Origin: Onthophagus taurus
Taxonomy: Eukaryota > Arthropoda > Insecta > Coleoptera > Scarabaeidae
DNA length: 64,000 nt
Direction: 5' to 3'
NCBI RefSeq assembly: GCF_036711975.1
Contig: NC_091968.1
Coordinates: forward strand, 8,928,001-8,992,000
The stretch's first letter is position 1. Each line of letters opens with the position of its first letter. A model generated the notes under the pieces. That model made no database searches. It was not told where the DNA came from and saw nothing but the letters and a program-made list of their open reading frames with translations. Of this stretch, positions 31,701 through 38,579 are shown in pieces. Made by a program: the position numbers and the translations under genes.

Positions 31701-34127
31701 AAGCTGGAATTGGAGAAAATGAAAGGTATAAGATCTATTTTGATAATTATTTTACCAGTGTTGGTTTACTTTGTTATCTGAAGGAGAAGAAAATATGTGA
31801 AACAGGTTGAAGTGATGAAGTATTACTTTTTCAATGGAAAGATAACAGAGGTTACTAACTTTCAAAAAAAATCTGTATCCAGCAGTACATGCAAAGAAAG
31901 TAGGTCTTATAGAGCCATAGAGCAGCCCGAAATAGTAACAAGCTATAATAAAGGAATGGAACGTATATAGAACGCGAATGAGGCTTCAAAAGTGGTACTG
32001 GCCAATCTTTTCATTTCTGTTAGATGCTTTAGTTGTTAATGGGTAGCTCCTTATGAAGAAATTGAAACCTAATAATATAAACTGTTCTTCATTACTGGTA
32101 TTTCCGCCATAAGTATTCAGCTTATTGACATGATATAGCGTTGGGGCGCCAAGAGGGAAAACTTCTGTATCTGAGGCATTGCTGGCAATCTGTTATGATA
32201 ACATTGGTCATTTGATTCGCTTCTCTAAGACAAATGGACGATGTAAACATTGTACAAAAAAAATCAAATTTCCTGTGTATAAAGTGTAATATTGGCCTAC
32301 ATCCTGAATACTGTTTTGAACGTTATCATACCAAAAAAATGCTAAAAGTTATATTTATAATTCCTTAACATTTTTTTGTAAATAATTTCGTTTTTAAATT
32401 GTTATACATATTTCTGTTAAAATAAAGTTTCATTAACGCAAATATGATTAAGTGTATTTTAGGCATAAATTTTTTTTTTCCTGTTTTGATATAATAGATA
32501 ATAAAATTAAAGAAAAATACATAAAGTTGTTTTTGATCAAAAGAATAACTTCATGCACTAACGGGTTAATAGAATTTAGAAAATGACGTTACTGAGAAAA
32601 GTTTGACAAGAAATGAAGTTAAGGGTTTAAGGAATCCACTACTTCGTTTCAAAACAGCCATTATGGCAGTTTTTTGGAAAAAAATCTTACAGAGAATTAA
32701 TGCTAGTATTAAAAAATGTCAAAAATTTTTCCTCGTAATTATGCAGTGAGTTGGAAAAACGATGTTCAGCATATGAGTCCGTTTACTGTAATTATAAAAT
32801 CATGTGTGATTTTCAAAGTGAGGACGTGGAGGAAGATTTCCTTGAAGAATGCATACATTTAAGAAAATATTTAAAGGGCAAAAATCTATTAGTAAACAAT
32901 TTCGGTCAATGGATTAGCAGTAATTGCTACAGTGACGTATATCCAAACGTTTACATTGCTTTAAGGAAATTTAAGAGTACTGCAGTAACAAATTGTTTTG
33001 CTGAACCCTCTTTTTCTTGTCCTTGATGAATAAAAAATTATTTAAGATTGAACATGAGGTTAAACATGATAACAATGGTTAAACAATTTGTCAATATTGA
33101 CAATAAAATCGGACATTAGCACAAAAGTGAAGTGTAAAATGATATAATTAATATGAGTTGTTTTGTATTTTAATGATTTACTAGTTGTTCTTGTTGCTGT
33201 AGTAATAAATACTTATTTTGTAGTTCTATATATCTTTTAAATTTAATTCTAGCTACTCTTGTACAAGGAGCATAAAATAAAAAGTTGAGTCAGTATTTAC
33301 CAGTATTTTTCAGTCTCTCAATAGCAAGTAGCACCTCAGACACTGAAATTGGGCAAAAAAAGAAGAATGATAAAAGTTGGGATTCCCAATCTCAGAGCCA
33401 AATCTTTTTTAAACTATATGTTTGGGTTCATTCACAAAGAAACCACAAATGTCATTTACAACTTGATTAGAATGCAACAAATTTCCATAATTCTTTAGAA
33501 CTATTGTTTGAGTTAGACACCCTATTTTGTACATACTCTTTTTAGTTTGCTTAACAAACTGTTTGTAGTTTTTCTTTTCACACATACTTTTCCATTATTA
33601 CTGGAGATTGAGTTACACGAGCAACCCAAAAAGTATTGTTTAATTCATTTCTGCTCAGCCTAATTTTTGGCATGACCTAGCCCTTACAGGACTACACACT
33701 GGAGCCCTGACATACTTATATGGAGAGTGCAAATTATGATACAGTAAAAACTTATCAATAAACACACACAAAATTAAGAGCACATGACCAATTTATCCCA
33801 CCAAGATCAGCTCTCAAACTAATTCAATAAATAAATAAAAATAAATGTAAGGATACGACCAAAATTTTCCATTATTTCTGTTGGTAAAGGAACTTTACAT
33901 AATGTTTTAACTTGCGTCAAAGTTGCTGATGTTAAATCGATTGAATTTAAAACAGGATAATCATGATCGGTAAATCCTGAGGCTGTTGCTCCACTTTGTT
34001 GGTGAATATTTAATTGTTCAGGCAGTGTTGGGGCAGAATTATCCTTTATAAGGCACTTTTCAATCTGTTGGGCGGCCTGTTCCATCATTACGATGGGGCC
34101 CCTGCCTATCTCTAAACTTCTATCCAT
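10634..34127 (-). CDS. Nup155: Nuclear pore protein Nup155/Nup154, complete gene in 11 exons
   Basis: A scaffold nucleoporin of the nuclear pore inner ring that links the membrane-side ring to Nup93/Nup35-type partners. Eleven minus-strand exons (listed separately) join through GT-AG introns to 3969 nt: 1322 aa plus TGA. Known animal homologues are about 1365-1390 aa. The N-terminal half (exons 1-3) is the seven-bladed beta-propeller: [21 protein letters not shown], then a propeller core with GRLFLGGKDGSLFEISYQAE and IAIDNSRNILYTLTEKG. Exon 4 is a Asn/Ser/Pro-rich linker ending in SSKHNGLYFYLERILRPIW. Exons 5-11 form the alpha-solenoid (LWKILCEHQFHIL, FYTKRMEIYQYV, YLARAVMCMRSDKVGY, ESKLAIIDCAGYSDP). 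Introns 1, 3 and 7 are 6.4, 4.6 and 8.1 kb and full of transposons; the others are short. No frame break in any exon, so probably functional. Divergent from the CAAP1-like gene. Confidence 0.93.
10811..10939 (-). CDS. Nup155: Nup155 exon 10
   Basis: Acceptor TTTTAG at 10945-10940; LITTTVTERFWTSEENEFH to HQSYNSVDK; donor GTAAGT at 10810. Confidence 0.82.
10996..11095 (-). CDS. Nup155: Nup155 exon 9
   Basis: Acceptor ATTTAG at 11101-11096; MISAQLKTDSALVANLF to MLINIYN; donor GTAAAA at 10995. Too short for simple ORF detection; supported by phase and homology of flanks. Confidence 0.82.
11169..11397 (-). CDS. Nup155: Nup155 exon 8
   Basis: Acceptor CCCTTAG at 11404-11398, phase 0; LYENFAEPFHLWESKLAII to SSNCFPL; donor GTAAGT at 11168. 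Confidence 0.9.
11440..11760. repeat. CTAG-rich palindromic repeat (locus 2 of 3), Nup155 intron 7
   Basis: Direct and inverted copies of ACTAGAACTAACACTAG with TTCGGGTTTAGCCG and TCTTAAGACGGCTAAAC. Same motif as 1099-1440 and 43596-43665. No coding. Confidence 0.6.
11761..12539. other. Intronic non-coding DNA with one small structured motif
   Basis: No gene seen. On the minus strand at 12088-12130 a CGAAGAT-GGCG/CGCC-GAAAC arrangement with a further ACGC/GCGT hairpin resembles the hammerhead-like motifs elsewhere in the window, though its outer stem does not pair. Confidence 0.35.
12545..13195 (+). pseudogene. hAT transposase relic (ZBED4-like), Nup155 intron 7
   Basis: An open plus-strand stretch from 12563 encodes WISATTDIWSNPSKTCFLLRFTGHF (first Asp region of the hAT RNase-H fold), then LIIRDNAANIVCAM (second Asp), LGCVEHTLQLVI (conserved Cys/His of the hAT helical insertion), EIRWSSTYLILQRLVEQK. 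It stops at 13195 without the C-terminal dimerisation domain, and upstream sequence holds no BED zinc finger. About 210 of 600-plus residues remain: a truncated relic. Confidence 0.8.
13230..14609 (+). pseudogene. hAT transposase relic (ZBED5/SCAND3-like), 5' part
   Basis: Across several frameshifts: a Lys/Thr-rich N-terminus (TPTDTIEPTEPLKKNKRK), a BED-type finger (CVVCGTVLANASLKFNKLLRHLET), then KRKLQDLKASS, SAETISRRVLNFSNDL, LDECTDVSSNAILI (first Asp), GICTDGAAAMVGNNRGV (second Asp), THCILHRERLVS, and LAKVAYLADIFSLVNELTL. This order matches ZBED5-like hAT proteins. Internal stops show decay. The gene is cut at 14609 by a Harbinger-like element and resumes at 16021. Confidence 0.75.
14610..16017 (+). 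mobile_element. PIF/Harbinger-like element with only a Myb/SANT gene
   Basis: Ends are inverted (GGCCCACTTTTACCACC at 14610; complement ending at 16017) and flanked by TAA (14607-14609, 16018-16020), the usual Harbinger target. Subterminal regions carry repeated TATCT/AGATA-rich blocks that form multiple inverted pairs (TTATCTTATAGATAA-like). The interior codes for a Myb/SANT-type accessory protein and no transposase, so it is non-autonomous. It splits a hAT relic. Confidence 0.7.
15075..15544 (+). pseudogene. Myb/SANT-like accessory protein of the Harbinger-like element (partial)
   Basis: The plus strand reads DAKGVKAKYDMLKKQVRSKCAQIRKNAMRTGGGPNQL, the C-terminal part of a Myb/SANT-like DNA-binding domain plus its usual TGGGP linker (ORF 15151-15342). 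A GTAAGT at 15330 and a TTTACAG at 15384-15390 suggest an intron. The last segment is a charged coiled coil (ELTELLIKQAKEEHEKKMELL) ending in TAG near 15542. The upstream half of the SANT domain is degraded. Such proteins help Harbinger transposases bind termini and enter the nucleus. Confidence 0.55.
16021..16412 (+). pseudogene. hAT transposase relic (ZBED5-like), 3' part
   Basis: Continuation of the relic at 13230-14609 after the Harbinger-like insertion. The last part reads LPFATTYLGESGCSALAAIKNKYRNRL and then RIALNQSIEPSI, the hAT C-terminal dimerisation region, and ends in TGA near 16412. Frameshifted. Confidence 0.75.
16560..17060 (+). pseudogene. Internally deleted mariner-like transposase
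   Basis: Starts IPKERAEMVKFYFQKRSYVRQF (HTH start), then DDAIAAVSTDIQERDNG joins directly to TVTVNGERYQAML, so most of the catalytic domain is missing. After a frameshift come YVNKSDTLEQLKANIRQEFAKI and VMENVEKR, the mariner C-terminus, and CGDSWEK near the end. A dead deletion derivative. Confidence 0.7.
17240..18010. repeat. Inverted repeat region, Nup155 intron 7
   Basis: The block around 17395-17490 (GCATATAATGAG, GCTATTATTC, AATAGGGCCGTTAAC) recurs inverted at 17925-18000, enclosing about 430 bp without coding. The left side adds a GTCGTAGACCGAGTCGTG palindromic cluster (17285-17335) and the word GAGCGTAGCGAGTGGC (17458-17473). Probably a non-autonomous fold-back element; family not recognised. 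Confidence 0.45.
18011..19480. other. Rest of Nup155 intron 7: repeat debris, no gene
   Basis: No credible ORF. At 18809 a TACAGGTGTTTCTAAATTGA motif looks like one end of a TA-inserting MITE, followed by text typical of such repeats (CCGAGTTACAGCAC at about 18908), but I find no matching opposite end. Confidence 0.35.
19481..19721 (-). CDS. Nup155: Nup155 exon 7
   Basis: Acceptor CTTTAAG at 19728-19722; NLLSLQDRMSYLARAVMCM to LNSGLYEITQ; donor GTAAGG at 19480. Followed by the 8.1-kb intron 7. Confidence 0.9.
19778..20442 (-). CDS. Nup155: Nup155 exon 6
   Basis: Acceptor TTTTAG at 20448-20443, phase 0; ANEILKSARNLQNI to AAKILNSLASKPG; donor GTAAGC at 19777. Solenoid helices including FYKNSEQGDQEGYRFYTKR. 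Confidence 0.9.
20491..21000 (-). CDS. Nup155: Nup155 exon 5
   Basis: Acceptor TTATAG at 21006-21001, phase 0; contains GLWKILCEHQFHILAESL and SIKLRDICPDLYKMEDATISK; donor GTAAAA at 20490. Confidence 0.9.
21056..21321 (-). CDS. Nup155: Nup155 exon 4
   Basis: Acceptor TTTTAG at 21327-21322; low-complexity Asn/Gln/Ser/Pro linker followed by KHNGLYFYLERILRPIWNML; donor GTGAGA at 21055. Confidence 0.85.
21430..22260 (+). pseudogene. DUF7869-type transposon-associated protein relic, Nup155 intron 3
   Basis: Frameshifted plus-strand pieces in order: RDMRGKHPK, IRDHILSFPRK, an ICNYLDAKLDIKTMFLLFKSKY block, KYQCYAEYFKDNFSLRFGKPQVDTC, DAELTVHKRRAKKFH, LRQLWVNCFGVKNLK, a FPDNCP-NKNHTV block near 22015-22060 (the family signature is FSDNC-GQNKN), and HYFPFRGHSFLLNDQDFGVTKRKIKKHD. 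This matches a multi-copy insect protein family with a DUF7869-like domain whose biochemistry I do not know. Many frameshifts: inactive. Confidence 0.55.
22418..24089 (+). pseudogene. Mutator-like transposase (arthropod type), two frameshifts
   Basis: Long open plus-strand frames. 22418-23104: CKVCPSEVKFTESGGLGFKLVVSCEKCG (zinc-binding Cys pairs), FVDKGYAINHRIIVAMRLLGVGWHGLRKFC. 23144-23962: NHDGSAGKMEVDAVVEMFRRS, then YIGDGDSKTFKGI (catalytic Asp region), ECIDHVQKRMGTRLR, KLIDELSIYYGLAIRRN, then GEDTWCSWQ and NSNESFNSTVWALAPK. A shifted tail to TGA at about 24089 (ERSLSKQAKEARIASRSS) is Lys/Arg-rich. Only two frameshifts, near 23060 and 23940, and no nonsense codons elsewhere, so it is younger than the other relics. 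The family is the Mutator-like transposase domain common in arthropod genomes. No clear terminal repeats found. Confidence 0.7.
24285..24522 (-). pseudogene. Mariner-type HTH fragment (DUF4817-like)
   Basis: The minus strand reads MDTLSVAEKVAMIFISGESGRKVADSITLYRERFPGRNTPLRSTKGFFRY, the N-terminal helix-turn-helix of an insect mariner-type transposase family; no catalytic part follows. Confidence 0.65.
24523..25187. other. Nup155 intron 3 remainder, no gene
   Basis: AT-rich. At 25065-25185 there is sequence typical of a MITE flank (AAGGTCAAGGTCAAAAAATG) and, on the far side of the fold-back element, TGGACCACCCTGAATA at 25820-25835. These may be the two halves of an outer repeat, but their ends do not pair clearly. 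Confidence 0.35.
25239..25285 (-). ncRNA. Hammerhead-ribozyme-like motif (left arm)
   Basis: Minus-strand copy of the motif described at 25618-25664, identical in sequence. Confidence 0.4.
25618..25664 (+). ncRNA. Hammerhead-ribozyme-like motif (right arm)
   Basis: Order as in a type I hammerhead: stem I strand AGCTTT (25618-25623), core CTGAAGA (25624-25630), one extra T, stem II GCC (25632-25634) with GGC (25646-25648), core GAA (25649-25651), short stem III within ACCGGT (25652-25657), T at the cleavage position (25658), stem I closing strand AAAGCT (25659-25664). Stem I is a perfect 6-bp match. The extra T after CTGAAGA and the tiny stem III depart from the consensus. Activity unknown. 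Confidence 0.45.
25962..26713 (-). CDS. Nup155: Nup155 exon 3
   Basis: Acceptor TTACAG at 26719-26714; starts TLDSQNFRPIISIS, includes RFYLTTTGKAQQPSIRP and RAFFLFGGEPRL, ends at donor GTAAGT (25961). End of the propeller and start of the linker. Confidence 0.9.
26777..27455 (-). CDS. Nup155: Nup155 exon 2
   Basis: Acceptor ACGTATTTAG at 27465-27456; starts with the MQCHCMMG block and ends AVNTV-K with donor GTAATT at 26776. Carries most of the propeller. Confidence 0.9.
27456..29280. other. Nup155 intron 1, proximal part: mostly featureless
   Basis: Apart from a LINE fragment at 27702-27908 I see only AT-rich DNA with no credible ORF, RNA gene or repeat structure. Confidence 0.5.
27702..27908 (-). 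pseudogene. LINE reverse transcriptase C-terminal fragment
   Basis: The minus strand reads VQKRTIWAIYGLQLMESCRPYFCSRNILTFSSIFIFKAICF, the region after the RT domain of Jockey/I-type LINEs (typical form: QKRAIR...DSCRPYFK...ILTLPSIYI). About 68 codons. Confidence 0.65.
29281..30597 (+). pseudogene. hAT transposase relic (TTF/DUF4371 type), 5' part
   Basis: Frameshifted plus-strand pieces: an acidic N-terminus (MNLFDEQEQAVSLNVEEGE), GRDPVKWDIND, KYLNPRIFTRKLVNGEQTQRTWLIY with VFCGACRF (TTF-type zinc finger), EFHPFLAEHIRKY, SSTIYEEFVALLAKETRRII, VDQLFFVIRYVQESGNPVERFLFFLPN, and LTLKSLSVTRWSSRADAC near 30545. This is the DUF4371 hAT family. Cut at a TTAA by a piggyBac element; the C-terminus is at 32570-33025. 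Confidence 0.75.
30602..32565 (+). mobile_element. piggyBac element inserted at TTAA
   Basis: Flanked by TTAA at 30598-30601 and 32566-32569. The ends read CCCAGTAGCGCATAG and CACTAACGGG; a CCC/GGG tip next to TTAA is the piggyBac signature. 1964 bp with a decayed transposase. Inserted in a hAT relic inside Nup155 intron 1. Confidence 0.85.
30670..32290 (+). pseudogene. piggyBac transposase, decayed
   Basis: An acidic N-terminal ORF (30670-31239; LPDDQGAETEEDSDKSHDEHVGD, HGSDDDFDQEDLPPLAHL). Then, across frameshifts and stops: HVTIDELFVVFGGMLLSGYAK, RLNRFETILRNIHFNDN, NTSIDKSMIP near 31515 (first Asp region), QYMKGKPVRFGSKNW, YFDNYFTS near 31740, a GLIEP block near 31905, and finally the Cys-rich tail RFSKTNGRCKHCTKKIKFPC near 32215-32275. 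The order matches a whole piggyBac transposase. More than ten lesions: inactive. Confidence 0.8.
32570..33025 (+). pseudogene. hAT transposase relic (DUF4371 type), 3' part
   Basis: Resumes directly after the piggyBac element with NDVTEKSLTRNEVKGL-like sequence across frameshifts, then an ORF from 32751 containing CDFQSEDVEEDFLEECIHLRKYL and YPNVYIALRKFKSTAVTNCFAEPSFSCP, the hAT C-terminal dimerisation motif. TGA at about 33024. Confidence 0.75.
33026..33856. other. Nup155 intron 1, distal part: nothing recognised
   Basis: About 830 bp next to exon 1. A 61-codon plus-strand ORF at 33285 (KKKNDKSWDSQSQS) has no recognisable domain. No RNA gene or repeat noted. Confidence 0.4.
33857..34127 (-). 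CDS. Nup155: Nup155 exon 1
   Basis: ATG at 34127-34125; codes MDRSLEIGRGPIV to MENFG and ends in a C| GTATCC donor. The split codon completes to His with exon 2. The helical N-terminal tail of the propeller domain is here. Confidence 0.88.
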
Positions 34128-34536
34128 TTCAACCTAAAACCTAACCTCAAATAAGTTATCGTCAGTTTATTATTTACTTTTTAATAGAATTAAAAATTTT
34201 TACCTTTAATTATATTAAATTGGTTATTTGGAAGCACTAAGTGGTGGTTTATATTTATTTTAACGGCTTTTTCACTTAAAAATAACGATAAACGAGAAAT
34301 TATAGTTTGATGCGCCGGGCATTGCTACCAACATAAAAAATTGATTCAAAATGTCGAAATAATTTTAAATAAACCTTAAATTACATTTAAATCGTTAAAA
34401 TGATTAATTAATTTATAAACGAATAAAAATGTTATTAAACGAAATAAAATAATAAATAAAATATAAAAAAATAAAACTTTTGACAGCTGTATGTCAACTT
34501 CATAAATATTTTTAAATTGAGGTTATGTTGATTTAA
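34128..34536. promoter_or_regulatory. Putative bidirectional promoter, Nup155 / CAAP1-like
   Basis: The start codons of the divergent genes are 409 bp apart. No TATA box at a sensible distance on either side; AT-rich with long T and A runs. Head-to-head housekeeping genes sharing a promoter are common in insects. Position is the only evidence. Confidence 0.45.
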
Positions 34537-35514
34537 ATGTCTGTTAAAATAAAATCGAAGATAAAGGTGAAAAAATCACAATCTGAAAGCGATTCAGACG
34601 ATGGAAGTAACCAAGAATTATTTTATTACGCCGATAATAGAGTACAATTGATGAAGGAAGTATTGAAATTGTTAAAACCGAAAAAGATCAAAGCAATCGC
34701 TCCCGACTTCATGAAAAACTTAGACATTCAAGAAATAAATTCAATGCTTTTAGAAGAGTTACTTGGCATTTCAAAAAAACGTTTAAAAAACATTTTAAAT
34801 GGAGTTAACGTTGATGAAAGCTCCTCCGATTCAGAAGAAGAAAAGGAACAAATTGATATTATATCGCTGGATGACATCTCGGATGTCGAAGATTTCAACT
34901 CTGATTGTAACGGGAAATTAAATGAACCGGGAAGTAGTAAAAAAAGTAATAAGAAAATTGATAATAAAAAAGGAAAAATTAAGACTGAAAAAATGGATGA
35001 AAAAGAAAAATTAATGAGTGTGCTAGAAATATTGGAATTACAAGCTCGAGCTAGAGCAATTAGATCTCAATTAGCATTAGAAAACCAACAAAAAACTAAA
35101 GTTAATAAAGAAAATAAAGTTATTCAAGCGGATGACTCTGATATTGAAGAAATTATCGTTCAAGATAGTTTAAAGGAAGAAGTGGTTGTTATCGATTCCG
35201 AAAATGAAGACAAAGAAAATAAAGATGGAGATGTTGAAAATTTGGGAAAAGGAGATGTTAATGTTGAGAAGGGATCAGAAAATGAGATCATAGAGAACAA
35301 AAATGAGAAAAATAAAGACGAAAATTTGGAGGAAATTAATGACAAAGAATCTAACATTAATTTAGTGCCAATTGTTAATAAAAAAGGTGATGAAAATAAA
35401 AAAGATATGGAAGATGTTGATAAAGGAGGGAAAAAGGTTAATGAAGAATGTCATGTTGCGGAAGATACTGTTGTTATTAACTTGGATAGTGTTGAAATAG
35501 ATGAATTGGATTAA
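34537..35514 (+). CDS. CAAP1-like protein (caspase activity and apoptosis inhibitor 1 homologue)
   Basis: Single-exon ORF of 325 aa. Residues 27-89 form a helical domain, ELFYYADNRVQLMKEVLKLL to LLGISKKRLKNILNG, followed by an acidic Ser cluster. Residues 163-179, LEILELQARARAIRSQL, match the short conserved helix near the C-terminus of vertebrate CAAP1. The remaining third is a highly charged Glu/Lys/Asn/Asp-rich tail and looks disordered. Vertebrate CAAP1 is reported to dampen caspase-10-linked apoptosis; function in insects is unknown to me. AATAAA at 35566-35571, about 50 bp past the stop, is a good poly(A) signal. Divergent from Nup155. The homology call rests on two short blocks, so it is moderately sure. 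Confidence 0.7.
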   Translation: MSVKIKSKIKVKKSQSESDSDDGSNQELFYYADNRVQLMKEVLKLLKPKKIKAIAPDFMKNLDIQEINSMLLEELLGISKKRLKNILNGVNVDESSSDSEEEKEQIDIISLDDISDVEDFNSDCNGKLNEPGSSKKSNKKIDNKKGKIKTEKMDEKEKLMSVLEILELQARARAIRSQLALENQQKTKVNKENKVIQADDSDIEEIIVQDSLKEEVVVIDSENEDKENKDGDVENLGKGDVNVEKGSENEIIENKNEKNKDENLEEINDKESNINLVPIVNKKGDENKKDMEDVDKGGKKVNEECHVAEDTVVINLDSVEIDELD

Positions 35515-36512
35515 AATACTAAATTATACTATTTTTTTTTATTATTAGCTAAACCAAACCTACATAATAAATATATAAATGTTCTACAAGTTATGTTAAT
35601 ACAATAGATTAAAATTGATGATTATTTAGCAGATTGTGGCTCCTTGAATAATATGTTATATCATTCGAGTATGTGCATATCTTGTGGTAATTGTCATTTT
35701 AGTCTGACATGAATGTTTCGAGCACCCAAATTATGTTCTTTGGCAGAGTTGCACAAGTGAATTTTTTGAAAAAATATTTATTAAGAGTTTATTGTATACA
35801 ATAATCTGTCTACAATTCTTTACATTATTAATATATTATTTTCACCCTCTACCCTCTTCTTCCATTTCCACACCCTCGGCTCCTCGGCCCAATCATCCCC
35901 TCATCTACCCCTTTATCTCCTCACCCCCACAATCATTCTCATCCATCGTTTCCCCTCTCCTAAGATCTGCCCTCGGTCCAACTCCTCCTCCCTCAACTCA
36001 CTGCACCCATTCAACATAATGTTCCAACGTTTCCCATTCCTCACTGCATAGCCTACACCACCTCTCCTTATCGGCCATCCAGTATCTGTTAGCTCTCTCC
36101 TAGTTTCCACAACGGAACCTAGCCACCAACTTCTTCCCTTCCTCATCTCCTTCCAATAACAAGTATCTAGGCAGCCCCTCCGTAATTATGTCCCTGTACC
36201 TTTCGTTATACCTTCCCTCTTTTATTTGTGTCCTTCTTTCCTGTCTCTGCACATCTCGGTCCCTATCTCTCAACTCCCTCCACATCTCCCTCCCCACCCT
36301 TCGTCTACTATTTATCACAGTTACCGAGTAACCCGCTCGTCTATAATAGTTGTCTCTATCTCCGTTCCCATATCTGATATTTCTCTCTCTAATTTCCCTC
36401 CAACACTCCCCCAAGATCCCGCAGTTTGGCCTCCCTTCTATCCTTTCTTCATATTTCACTGCCCTCGTGCCCGCCTCCACTCTGACCTTATCCACCTTTA
36501 CCTCTTCCCTCA

Positions 36513-37268
36513 CTATATACCCCGGTGTTTCTCTCGCCACCCCAAGCACCCATCTCCAATATCTAGCTTACACGTCCTCCAGCATTGCCTGCTCTCTCCA
36601 TCCCCATACATCATCACACTGCTAACCAGACCTTCAAACATAATCTTCCTCGCTGCCACATTCCTTCCAGAGACTCTCTTCCCCCAACCCCATACTTGTC
36701 CCATCACCTTATTCGCCTTTTTTGCCATAGCAATCACATGCGACTCCTCCCTGTTGTCCTCCCTAAACACATACCCCAAGTAAGTATACTCCCTAACCTC
36801 CTCGATCTCTTTTCCCTCCCATCTCCAGTTTTCTGTTCTTTTTCTCTCATCCTTATAAAACTTCATCATTCTTGTCTTCCCCACATTCACTTCCAGCCCC
36901 TTCCCCCTAAAATATCTTTCCAATGTCTTTATCATATCCTTTATCTCCGCCGCTTCTCTCGCCATGACCACGATGTCATCCGCGTATGCTAACATGTGCA
37001 CCTTTCTACCTCTCACCACCAACACTCCCATTTGCCCCTTCCCTAATCTATCCTCCAGGTCCACCGTATACAGTGCAAACAGACTTGGGCTCAGCGGACA
37101 TCCCTGCCTCAGTCCCTTCGTCGTCCAGAACACGTCGCTCAGCTTATCTCCCACTTTTATCCTAGCATAGTCTCCATGTATATTTCCTTCACTCTCGCAA
37201 TTAGGTGTTCCGTGATCCCCCTCCTCCCACAACTTTCCCCTATCCACCTTATCAAAAGCCGCCTTCAA
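36513..37268 (-). pseudogene. LINE reverse transcriptase core
   Basis: Palm domain of the same LINE: KAAFDKVDRGKLWEE (first Asp), KGLRQGCPLSPSLFALY, AYADDIVVMA (YADD box), GLEVNVGKTRMMKF, YTYLGYVFRED, then the thumb-like KANKVMGQVWGWGKRV. A small deletion or frameshift lies near 37220. Confidence 0.85.
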
Positions 37269-37410
37269 ATCTATAAACAGGGTACAATTTCCCTCCCTTC
37301 TTATCCAGCTCTGTATCTGCCAGATGCTTCAACACGTACACGTTGTCGATTGCTCCCCTTCCCTTCCGAAAGCCTGCCTGCCCATCTGGAAAAATTCCCC
37401 CCAACTCCAT

Positions 37411-38579
37411 CTACTCCTCCAGTCTTCCCAGCAGTATCTTCGTATATACCTTGTATGCCGAGTCTAGTAGGTCCCCTTCCCTTGTTATCCCTCTAATCTC
37501 TGCCGCCTCCTTCTCCCTCAGTTCTATTTTCTTTCTACTGCATAACTCTCTGTACCCTCTCCTGGCCTCCCTATATCTATCCACCCCTATCGTCCCCCGT
37601 CTCCACTGCCTCAACCTCCTTCTCGCCTTCTTGCACTCGCCATCATACCAGTCGTTCCTCCCTACTCTACCCCCCCTACGTACACACTCCCTTTTCAGTG
37701 TTGCCTCCCGCACTACCTGGATAAGTTCTTCCAAACCATTGATTTCTTGTATCCTCTGTTGCCAAGTGTCGAGGTTTCCCCTGTAGAATGCTACCCCTTC
37801 TTCCGACCAGTCTGTCCTAATGAACTTGCTCCCCAGTTCCGTCCGCCTTCTGCCGTCCACCCCCTTTACCTCCACCTCCAACGGTTGGTGATCCGACTCT
37901 ATCGCTTCTCCCACTTTAAACCTTTCCACCCTCTCCCATATTTCCTGATCCACCAGTACATAACCAATCACAGATGTCCCCCTCGCCCCGATGTAAGTAT
38001 ACTCCCCTTCCGCTCCTTTCTCTTTATTCCCATTCAGTATCTCCCATCCGTTCTCCTCCACCCATCTCAGCATTTCTGTTCCTTCTCCATTCCGCACAGT
38101 ATCCTTCGACCGCCGTCGTCCCTCCTCTCCCCATATCTCCACCCTTCCCCCCTCCTCGCCCACTCTAGTATTGAAATCCCCTCCCATTATTATATATCCC
38201 TCCGTCCCATCCCCTGCCATCTCATCCCATTGCTTTCTCGTCTCTTTCATTGACTTGCTATACACAGTAACTATCTGCACCGTCTCTCTCCCCCAGCTGA
38301 TCTGCCTTTTCACCATTCTCTTCTGCCTCCATCTCCCCTCCGTCTTACCCTCCTCCGTAATTCCTCTCGCTATTCCTGCTATAATACCCCCCTACGCTCT
38401 TCCTCTCTTACTTCTCCTCTCTGCAAACACGCAATCCCATCTATACCCTTCTGGCAACTTTCCCTCAATCTTTGCCCACCCTCCTTCATCAATCCAGGTC
38501 TCCACCATACAAATCTCTTCAGATATTCCCAGAACTGCCCTCCCTTATTCGTAATCCCCGCTACATTCCAGAACACCAT
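37411..38579 (-). pseudogene. LINE endonuclease / pre-RT region
   Basis: AP-type endonuclease region of the LINE at 35830-38620: VQIVTVYSKSMKETRKQWDEM, GGDFNTRVG, YTYIGARGTSVIGYVLVD, SDHQPLEVEVKG (conserved His), then a basic linker with RNDWYDGECKKARRRLRQW and the start of the RT (AYKVYTKILLGRLEE). Frame breaks near 38320 and 37410. Confidence 0.8.

Noticed and set aside
33285..33470. 61-codon ORF, possible small gene in Nup155 intron 1
   Set aside because: No recognisable domain, splice context or partner; cannot be supported.
36226..38554. Many long plus-strand ORFs rich in Pro/Ser/Leu/His
   Set aside because: Antisense shadows of the C-rich LINE on the minus strand; no domain, and the minus strand shows endonuclease and RT motifs.
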